Below, piece after piece: positions 9,501 to 15,746 of a stretch of 64,000 nt of DNA. The translations under genes and the position numbers were made by a program. The notes under the pieces were generated by a model that saw nothing but the letters and a program-made list of their open reading frames with translations, did no database searches and was not told the DNA's origin. How positions within the stretch are numbered: position 1 is the stretch's first letter; every line of letters starts with the position of its first letter. This DNA comes from an uncultured Eubacteriales bacterium (GTDB taxonomy: Bacteria; Bacillota; Clostridia; Oscillospirales; Acutalibacteraceae), in NCBI GenBank assembly GCA_934445035.1, contig CAKSDI010000002.1, positions 248,001-312,000 on the forward strand, given 5' to 3'.

Positions 9501-9922
9501 GCTCTTATGCTTTTTACAACTGCTCAAAATTGAACAATATAACTTTACCTGAAAATTTAATAACCATAGGAGAATATTCATTTTCGAACTGTATTTCTTT
9601 AGAAGCAATTACTATTCCTGCTAAAGTTATAACTATAAAGAAATTTGCTTTTTTGAATGATAATAAATTAACGAGTGCTACATTTGAAAATACCAATGGT
9701 TGGTATACGGATTATTCAAGCAGTAAAAAAGACGGAGCTATTTATGCTTATTCTTACACCGATTCTTCTTATAAAAGTGATACTCAATATTATTATTTTA
9801 CTAATAAGAAAATGATAGCTAAAATGCTAAGTAGATATATTGAAGGTAGTTACTTAGGTCCTGATCGATGGAGTCGGCAAATTACATTTGAAAGATATAG
9901 TTATGATTGGCATAGAGAATAA
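6575..9922 (+). CDS. Collagen-like surface protein with SAYEIA modules and BspA-type leucine-rich repeats
   Basis: 1115 aa. The N-terminal signal/anchor is hydrophobic from about residue 8 to 30. The central ~850 residues interleave three module types. First, runs of Gly-X-Y triplets rich in GEKGDKGDTGATGAQ, which should form collagen-like triple helices. Second, 11 copies of a 24-28-residue module of the form SAYEIAKDNGFxGTxxEWLxSLKG. Third, about seven short beta-hairpin-like units ending in a TDG/SDG turn. Residues ~940-1045 hold BspA/LRR_5 repeats (LTEIIIPDSVTEIGSYAFYNC). No LPXTG or S-layer anchor is visible, so attachment may be by the N-terminal segment. The DNA is strongly repetitive and prone to copy-number change. 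Likely a secreted adhesin or matrix/spore-surface fibre; the role is inferred. The ATG has a GGGG site. Confidence 0.85.
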   Translation: MKSSILKRTISIIVSAVLVISASVATSLIVSRKRNVTAVTKIKNGMSAYELAVKSGYKGNMSEWLESLKGKSAYETAKEAGFSGSEKEYNEAVKNMAENKVNIKTASFDDKGQLLITMSDNTVINLGKAVGTDGKNGTNGKDGTGISDAKIESGEFILKFTNGETVNLGNITGMRGEKGYSAYEIALMTGSTTASSESEWISSLKGEKGDTGASGAVGAKGDKGDKGDKGDTGEKGEQGEKGLKGDTGATGAQGEKGDKGDKGETGATGAQGEKGDTGLKGADGKSAYEIAKENGFTGTKSEWLNSLKGLDGSNGKSAFEIAKLAGLTSAETESEWIASLKGSKGDTGATGAKGEKGDKGDKGDIGATGAKGEKGDTGDTGDNGKSAFEIAKDNGFIGTEEEWISSLKGVKGDTGATGAKGEKGDTGATGAHGEKGDKGDKGDTGAKGDDGDSAYELAVRNGIIDSSVSETDWLNSLKGTDGKKGNDGVGIKDITIDDTNGKMTISLTDSSKKYVFNVKGPKGDQGDTGATGAQGEKGDNGKSAFEIAKLIGATTAETEDDWIASLKGEKGNKGDKGEKGETGLTGADGKSAYEVAKDNGFTGSKSEWLESLKGLQGQNGKSAYEIAKSAGLTSATSEKNWIESLKGDKGDIGETGATGAKGDNGKSAYEIAKDNGFSGTEKEWLNSLKGETGAAGTQGEKGDKGEKGDKGDTGATGVQGEKGDKGDKGDTGAQGAQGEKGDKGDKGDTGATGAQGEKGTSVENVFIDDNDYLVVTLSDGRTITITKSLRGAKGETGNGIKSIELTSDYKLKISYTDSSKADDYFTLQKGEKGDKGDSPFLSYDSATGELLVQYSESETPVSLGVVKGKDGSDGKDGRGIEKTEIINGELIISYTDGTSQNAGKLSSSTEETELIFVELEDSTYGVKAGEKAKNTAVITIPDTYNGKAVTQICESGFENLSKLTEIIIPDSVTEIGSYAFYNCSKLNNITLPENLITIGEYSFSNCISLEAITIPAKVITIKKFAFLNDNKLTSATFENTNGWYTDYSSSKKDGAIYAYSYTDSSYKSDTQYYYFTNKKMIAKMLSRYIEGSYLGPDRWSRQITFERYSYDWHRE
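7190..8860 (+). repeat. Repetitive DNA encoding Gly-X-Y tracts
   Basis: Near-identical 9-, 18- and 27-nt units (ggtgataccggtgcaacc-like) recur through the central part of the collagen-like gene, interrupted by the SAYEIA module codons. This is in-frame coding repetition, not a CRISPR array. Confidence 0.85.
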
Positions 9923-9942
9923 ACATAAAAGGAGTACGAAAA

Positions 9943-10653
9943 ATGAATTCAAATTTCAAAGAGATAAAAGATGTTTTTGAACTGACTGCTAAAAGTGAAA
10001 TAATAAAAAGCAATTTATCGCTTGATGAAAATTATATGTATGCCTTGAAAAAAGAAAACGCAGAGAAAGCGCGTAATCTGATTGAAAATGATAGTAAATA
10101 TAGGGAATCTCCTTATAAAAAATATTATAAAAATTTAGGTAAAAAGCTTAAAGATTATTCGAAAGAAGAAATAAAAACTATTCTTAAAGAAATTGCTTCG
10201 TCAAATTCAACTCATACATCTAATATAAACATAGATGTTTTAAGCGATTATATTTTTAATAATAAAAAGAATTTTTTATTCAACCTTGAAAGCGGAAACG
10301 CAGAAATTGTCGATGAAATATCTTTTATTGACGGATTTATCCGCAAAGAAAAAAGCTTTGCAAGCAAGGTCTGCGCTTATCTTTGTGAGTTGGAATTTAA
10401 GAAAAGTAATTTTGCTGTTAATGATTCGGTTGTAAGAACAATTTTACCCTATTATCTTAATTATTTCGAAATTGCAAAAACAACTTCCAAAAAGCTCGGA
10501 AATTGCCCTTATACGGAATTTATCGATTATATAGACAGAATAAAAAATAGATTGAAAAATTTAACATTTGAAGAAATAGACAATATAATCTGGTATTGCT
10601 ATAAAAACGATTCCGTAAGAATAGCGGTTGCTACAGCACTTTCTAAAAAATAA
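9943..10653 (+). CDS. Uncharacterised 236-aa protein downstream of the collagen-like gene
   Basis: I do not recognise this gene with certainty. It starts 20 nt after the surface gene, with a strong AAAAGGAG site, and ends at a terminator, so the two probably form one transcript. It is Lys- and Asn-rich, with no signal peptide or membrane segment, and looks mainly alpha-helical. The segment SFASKVCAYLCELEF...NDSVVRTILPYYL recalls small helical proteins of defence/abortive-infection-like loci carrying SFASK...YDS..R, but the resemblance is weak. Whether it acts with the surface protein or is a separate accessory function cannot be told from sequence. Confidence 0.7.
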   Translation: MNSNFKEIKDVFELTAKSEIIKSNLSLDENYMYALKKENAEKARNLIENDSKYRESPYKKYYKNLGKKLKDYSKEEIKTILKEIASSNSTHTSNINIDVLSDYIFNNKKNFLFNLESGNAEIVDEISFIDGFIRKEKSFASKVCAYLCELEFKKSNFAVNDSVVRTILPYYLNYFEIAKTTSKKLGNCPYTEFIDYIDRIKNRLKNLTFEEIDNIIWYCYKNDSVRIAVATALSKK

Positions 10654-10657
10654 ATTT

Positions 10658-10692
10658 AAAAAGCATTCTCAAAAAATGAGAATGCTTTTTTG
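10658..10692. terminator. Terminator between the 236-aa gene and the ABC exporter
   Basis: 14-bp perfect stem AAAAAGCATTCTCA/TGAGAATGCTTTTT with a 5-nt A loop. A-run and T-run flanks make it usable from both strands. Confidence 0.9.
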
Positions 10693-10694
10693 CT

Positions 10695-13310
10695 TTATTC
10701 ACTTCTCAAAGCTGTTACGGGATCGCGCTTAGCCGCCATTCGTGACGGGATAAGACCTGCTATAAAGGTTAAGAACATACTTATCAAAATTAAGATTATC
10801 GCGCCCTGAACAGGGAGAATTGCCGCGAGTTCCTCTATATTTGTAAGATGCCTTATAACAGCGTTTATCGGGATCAGCAAAAGCAGTGTAATGCCTATTC
10901 CTAAAATTCCCGAGGTGAAGCCCTCGATCAAAGTTTCGGCATTGAATACTCTTGAAACATCGTGCTTTGAGGCGCCCATTGCACGCAGGATTCCGATTTC
11001 CTTTGTTCTTTCAAGCACTGAAATATAGGTTATAATTCCTATCATTATTGAAGAAACAACAAGCGAAATGCTTACAAATGCGATCAAAACATAACTTATA
11101 GCGTTAATTATTTTGGTTACGGAGGAAAGAAGCAGACCTATATAATCGGTGTAGGTTATCTGTTCGGATTCTTTGACCGATTTATTATAATCACTTATAA
11201 TATCGCTGATTTTTTCCTTTGACTCAAAATCCTTAGGGTAAATATTTATCGTTGAGGGAGAATCGATATCCGAAACGCCGAGCTTTGCCATATTTTCGTC
11301 ATAAGACGAGCCGCTGAAAGCCTGCGCGAGATAAGAAGAAAACTTATCTACTATCTGACTGTCGGTCTGGCCCTGCGCCTTTAACTGTGCGATATATCCT
11401 GTAAACTGCGCCTGCTGTTCGGCGGGGAGAGTAGCGATATAAGCGTTTAATTCATCCATTGTATAACCGTCTGACTTAGGAAACTGCATACCTGTGAAAA
11501 TATCGGTCTGCTCATTTTCCTTTTGCGCTTTGACGATCTCGGTATCGTTTATCTCATTTATTAAATGCTCTGTAAGAGAGCTTAAATATCCTACGGTGCT
11601 TCCGCTTGACTGTGCCGCCGATTTACTCTTTGAGCGCAGAATTCCGACTATCTTTATTTCCTGCGAATTTTTAAGCTTATCTAAAATATAAAGCTCATCG
11701 GAAGAATTGTCCGAATAAGTGCCGTCGGGATTTTTGGAATAATAATCGGTATTTAAAAGAAGCTTGAATTTGAGGGACAGAATTTCATCATAGGTATAAG
11801 AAGTGGTTTTTTGTTTTTCTACCTTTTGAGTTTTGCCCTCCATAGCGTTTTTAAGAATTTCTTTAAGCTCGGAGGAGTCTTTTAAGCCTAAAGTATAAAG
11901 AGTGTAATCGCTTATCTGATCGTTTTCGTCTACTATTACGACCGCTTCATCATAATTTTTCGGTTTTCTTCCGGTTATCACTTCATACTGTCTGTCCATA
12001 AGCTCGTCGTTATCGATAAGCTCTTTCCAGACATTTGAATTATAAAATCCGTTCATTGAAGAATAAGAGGACTGCGTTGTTTCGGGTTTAAAGCCGAGAT
12101 CTTCAAAAACCGTGGAGGGGTTTACTTTATATCCGCTTTCGGTATAGATATTCATAACGGTCGAATAACCGTATTTTATATCCGAAGTATAATCCTTTAA
12201 ATCGCTTTTTCCGCTTTCGGCAAATTTTTTAAAGGCGGCGAGATCGTTATTGCTTGTTCCGTTTACCATTGAGGTTATCATATCGCTCATTATATCATTA
12301 GAATAGATCTTGCCGTTTTGCTTTTTGATATCCGATTTATTATCGCCCATAAGCGATTGAGCAAGTTCGCTTATATCGGTGCCGGTCTGCTCTATAGAAA
12401 TAGGATAGCTTGAAAGAGTGTCTTCTTCGACGCGGTTAATATATATCTGAACTCCGCTTGACAGCGATAAGATCAGCGCAATACCGATAATTCCGATAGA
12501 GCCTGCAAAAGAGGTAAGGATAGTGCGCGCTTTTTTAGTAAACAAGTTATTAAGTGAGAGCGAAAGCGCGGTGAATACGGACATTGACGGCTTTTTCTGC
12601 TTTTTATTGTCCTTTTCTTCGATAATTTCTTCTTTTATAGGATCGGAGTCGCCGACCACTTTTCCGTCAAAAAGCTTTATAATTCTTGTTGAATATTTTT
12701 CGGCAAGCTCGGGGTTATGGGTAACCATTATAACGAGCCTGTCTTTTGCGACTTCTTTTAAAATATCCATTATCTGAACGCTTGTTTCGCTGTCAAGCGC
12801 GCCTGTGGGCTCGTCGGCAAGCAGAATTTCGGGATTATTAACAAGCGCTCTTGCAATGGCAACTCTCTGCATCTGACCGCCCGACATTTGATTTGGCTTT
12901 TTATCGAGCTGATCGCCGAGTCCCACTTTAATAAGCGCCTCCTGCGCGCGCTTTTTGCGCTCGGATTTACTTACGCCCGAAAGAGTGAGCGCAAGCTCCA
13001 CATTTGACAAAACGCTTTGGTGTGGGATAAGATTATAGCTTTGAAAAACAAAGCCTATGGTGTGATTTCTGTAAGTATCCCAATCGGAGTCCTTATATTC
13101 TTTTGTGGATTTTCCGCTGATAATAAGATCGCCGCTTGAATATCTGTCAAGTCCGCCGATAATATTGAGCAGAGTGGTTTTTCCGCAGCCTGACGGGCCG
13201 AGGATAGAAACAAATTCGTTTTTCCGAAATTCGATATCAATTCCTTTAAGAGCGGTGACCTTTTGACCGCAAACATCGTAATTTTTAACTATATTTATAA
13301 GTTTTAGCAT
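10695..13310 (-). CDS. Fused ABC transporter ATPase-FtsX permease (MacB-like)
   Basis: 871 aa from the ATG at 13310. An in-frame TTG four codons earlier lies in the ribosome site itself (TTGGAGGAAATTATG). The N-terminal ATPase has GPSGCGKTT (Walker A), FVFQSYN (Q-loop), MSGGQMQR (signature), ILLADEPTGALD (Walker B) and a THNPEL H-loop. A charged linker leads to a membrane segment near residue 275, a long extracellular domain (about 300-700) and three C-terminal helices with the FtsX pattern (VLERTKEIGILRAMGASK). Members export lipoproteins, peptides or antimicrobials; here the substrate is unknown. A divergent promoter pair separates it from the second PBP, suggesting an envelope function. 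Confidence 0.9.
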   Translation of the reverse strand: MLKLINIVKNYDVCGQKVTALKGIDIEFRKNEFVSILGPSGCGKTTLLNIIGGLDRYSSGDLIISGKSTKEYKDSDWDTYRNHTIGFVFQSYNLIPHQSVLSNVELALTLSGVSKSERKKRAQEALIKVGLGDQLDKKPNQMSGGQMQRVAIARALVNNPEILLADEPTGALDSETSVQIMDILKEVAKDRLVIMVTHNPELAEKYSTRIIKLFDGKVVGDSDPIKEEIIEEKDNKKQKKPSMSVFTALSLSLNNLFTKKARTILTSFAGSIGIIGIALILSLSSGVQIYINRVEEDTLSSYPISIEQTGTDISELAQSLMGDNKSDIKKQNGKIYSNDIMSDMITSMVNGTSNNDLAAFKKFAESGKSDLKDYTSDIKYGYSTVMNIYTESGYKVNPSTVFEDLGFKPETTQSSYSSMNGFYNSNVWKELIDNDELMDRQYEVITGRKPKNYDEAVVIVDENDQISDYTLYTLGLKDSSELKEILKNAMEGKTQKVEKQKTTSYTYDEILSLKFKLLLNTDYYSKNPDGTYSDNSSDELYILDKLKNSQEIKIVGILRSKSKSAAQSSGSTVGYLSSLTEHLINEINDTEIVKAQKENEQTDIFTGMQFPKSDGYTMDELNAYIATLPAEQQAQFTGYIAQLKAQGQTDSQIVDKFSSYLAQAFSGSSYDENMAKLGVSDIDSPSTINIYPKDFESKEKISDIISDYNKSVKESEQITYTDYIGLLLSSVTKIINAISYVLIAFVSISLVVSSIMIGIITYISVLERTKEIGILRAMGASKHDVSRVFNAETLIEGFTSGILGIGITLLLLIPINAVIRHLTNIEELAAILPVQGAIILILISMFLTFIAGLIPSRMAAKRDPVTALRSE

Positions 13311-13347
13311 AATTTCCTCCAATCCTTTTATAAGATTATAGACTGAA

Positions 13348-13376
13348 ATTATAACAAAATTGTGAATTTTTGTAAA
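13348..13376 (-). promoter_or_regulatory. Promoter of the ABC exporter
   Basis: Minus strand TTTACA (13371-13376), 17-bp spacer, TATAAT (13348-13353). Confidence 0.7.
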
Positions 13377-13380
13377 AAAA

Positions 13381-13409
13381 TTGATAATTCTTTAAAAAGG
13401 TGCTATAAT
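13381..13409 (+). promoter_or_regulatory. Promoter of the second class A PBP
   Basis: TTGATA (13381-13386), 17-bp spacer, TATAAT (13404-13409). It lies back to back, 4 bp from the exporter promoter, so the two genes may be co-regulated. Confidence 0.8.
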
Positions 13410-13451
13410 GGGCAGGGTTAAACCTAATCAAAATTTTCGGAGGATAAATTT

Positions 13452-15713
13452 TTGAAGCGATTTTTTAAATTTTCCTGTATAGTGATGTCGGCGTTGCTTT
13501 TAGTTTCGTCTGTCACGCTTATGTTCACTATAGCGGGAAAGGGGAAAAGCACATCTAAGCTTGACCCGTTTAACAGCAGCGATATCGTTGAAAATATAAA
13601 AAATCTCGAGATCAATATGACTTCCATTATATATGTGAAAGACAAAAACGGGAAATGGCAGGAATATCAGCGCTTGCACGGCAATGAAAACCGAATTTGG
13701 GTGCCGATAGAAAATGTTCCGCAGAACCTTATTGACGCTTTTGTTTCTATTGAAGACGAGCGCTTTTATACTCACACGGGAGTTGACTGGAAAAGGACCA
13801 CGGGTGCTTTTTTAAACTCGATACCCGGAGTTGAGCTTTATTCGACGCGCCAGGGCGGATCCACGATAACTCAGCAGCTTATAAAAAACTTGACCGACGA
13901 TAAGGAAAAAAGCGCAACAAGAAAGTTAAGGGAAATAACAAGAGCTTTAAGTATTGAAAAAATGCTCAGCAAAGAAGAAATTTTAGAGGCGTATCTTAAC
14001 ACTATTTCGCTCGGCAGCGATATTTGCGGAGTGCAGGTTGCGTCAAACTATTATTTCAATAAGGATGTAAGCGAGCTTAGTCTTGTAGAGTGCGCGGCTC
14101 TTGCGGCGATAACCAAAAACCCCTCGCTTTATAATCCGGACAGATATCCCGAAAAAAACAAGGAAAGACGGCTTAACGTTCTTAAAAAAATGCTTGAGCT
14201 CGGCAAAATAACAATGCAGGAATACGGCGATAATTACGATAAGGATATAGTTATCGATAAGTCGCAGGAAAGCAATTTTGAAATTCCGATAAATAATTAT
14301 TTTGTCGATACGCTTATCGATCAGCTTATCGAAGAGTTTGCCGATAAGTATAAATGCAGTACGGAAACCGCGTCTTCAATGCTTTATAACGGCGGTTATA
14401 AAATATATTCGAGCCTTAATACCGATGTTCAGGATATTATGGAAGATGTTTACGGCAATGTAAATAAATACTTCTCTCAAAGGTCAAAGCTAAACAAAAG
14501 CAAGCATGTCGAAAGCGCTATGACTATAATGGACTATTCGGGTCATATCGTGGGACTTGTCGGCGGCACAGGAGAAAAAACTATAAACAGGGGAATAAAT
14601 TTTGCCACTTCTCCGCGTCAGCCCGGATCGACTATGAAACCGCTCGGCGTTTACAGTCAGCTCATAGATAAGGGAACTATAAATTATTCTTCTATTTATA
14701 CCGACACTCCGCTTGATAATTATTACGGCAACGGCAAAAAGGGCCCTAAAGAGTGGTACGGCTATTATGCGGGCAAAATGACCGTAAAAGACGCGCTTGA
14801 GCATTCTGTCAATACTATTCCGTGCTGGCTTTTACGCGATCAGCTCGGAATTGACACATCATTTAATTTCTTAAGAGAAAAATATCATCTTACCTATCTT
14901 AATAAAGAAGATAAGAATTTATCGTCTTTGGCTCTCGGCGGCTGCAGCAGGGGAATTACGACCGTGCAGTCGGCGGCGGCGTACGCTGTTTTCGGTAACG
15001 GCGGAAAATATCATCAGCCGAAAACCTACTATAAAGTTGTAAAAGCAGGAAATAACGAAACAATTTTAAAAGACGACAGCAGCGGAACGCAGATAATTAA
15101 ATCCACTTCCGCCACCGTTATGAACAGGCTTTTACAGAATGTTGTTTACGGCAGACGCGGTACAGGTACTTCCATTGCGGGATTTTCTAAAATGAAAGCC
15201 TATGCAAAAACCGGTACTACAAGCGAGCAGAACGACCTTTGGATGGTTGCGGGATCGCCTTATTATATAGGCTCCGTTTGGTTTGGATTTGATAAGAAAG
15301 AATATGTAAACAACTCAAATTCCGCGGCAAACATCTGGAAAGATGTTATGACAAGAGTTCACAAAGACCTTGAAGAAAAAGATTTTGAATATGATGAGGA
15401 AGTCGTGGAAGAATTTTATTGTCCTTATACAGGATATTTAAGCGGAGCGGGCTGTCAGAGAGTAAAGGGCTATTATGTTCCCGGTTATGTGCCCACCGCT
15501 AAATGTAACGGTCAGCACAGCTCTGTAAAAACAGATGATACTTCAAGTGAAGAAAGTTCTTCAAATTCTGTTTCGGCTTCAAGTGCATCAAGCTCCTCTT
15601 CGGAGCAGCCGTCTTCTTCTGAAAACTCTTCTTCGAGTTCATCGGAGGCTTCTTCATCGGAGGAATCGTCTTCCTCGGATACTGTGAGCGAAACGGAATC
15701 AAGTTCAAGATAA
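13452..15713 (+). CDS. Second class A penicillin-binding protein with serine-rich tail
   Basis: 753 aa starting at TTG, supported by GGAGGA about 8 nt upstream. Unlike its paralogue at 3882 it has almost no cytoplasmic head; the membrane segment begins near residue 7. The GT51 domain has EDERFY (E101) and GGSTITQQ (135-142). The transpeptidase has STMK (S393), SVN (452-454) and KTGTT (586-590). Residues 691-753 form a Ser/Glu-rich low-complexity tail, presumably a flexible spacer in or through the wall. It has the same QEYQRLHG..NRIWVP linker as the paralogue, so the two arose by duplication. Divergence in head and tail suggests different partners or growth stages, for example sporulation versus vegetative growth, which is inference. 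Confidence 0.92.
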   Translation: MKRFFKFSCIVMSALLLVSSVTLMFTIAGKGKSTSKLDPFNSSDIVENIKNLEINMTSIIYVKDKNGKWQEYQRLHGNENRIWVPIENVPQNLIDAFVSIEDERFYTHTGVDWKRTTGAFLNSIPGVELYSTRQGGSTITQQLIKNLTDDKEKSATRKLREITRALSIEKMLSKEEILEAYLNTISLGSDICGVQVASNYYFNKDVSELSLVECAALAAITKNPSLYNPDRYPEKNKERRLNVLKKMLELGKITMQEYGDNYDKDIVIDKSQESNFEIPINNYFVDTLIDQLIEEFADKYKCSTETASSMLYNGGYKIYSSLNTDVQDIMEDVYGNVNKYFSQRSKLNKSKHVESAMTIMDYSGHIVGLVGGTGEKTINRGINFATSPRQPGSTMKPLGVYSQLIDKGTINYSSIYTDTPLDNYYGNGKKGPKEWYGYYAGKMTVKDALEHSVNTIPCWLLRDQLGIDTSFNFLREKYHLTYLNKEDKNLSSLALGGCSRGITTVQSAAAYAVFGNGGKYHQPKTYYKVVKAGNNETILKDDSSGTQIIKSTSATVMNRLLQNVVYGRRGTGTSIAGFSKMKAYAKTGTTSEQNDLWMVAGSPYYIGSVWFGFDKKEYVNNSNSAANIWKDVMTRVHKDLEEKDFEYDEEVVEEFYCPYTGYLSGAGCQRVKGYYVPGYVPTAKCNGQHSSVKTDDTSSEESSSNSVSASSASSSSSEQPSSSENSSSSSSEASSSEESSSSDTVSETESSSR

Positions 15714-15746
15714 AAAAATTAATTTTATATAAAGAGTGGTGGAATT

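Noticed and set aside
6209..10653. A prophage or transposon around the XRE regulator
   Set aside because: No integrase, transposase, terminal repeats or structural phage genes are visible; only composition and the regulator suggest transfer.
13311..13322. TTG start for the ABC exporter at 13322
   Set aside because: The TTG is part of the GGAGG ribosome site; the ATG at 13310 is correctly spaced.
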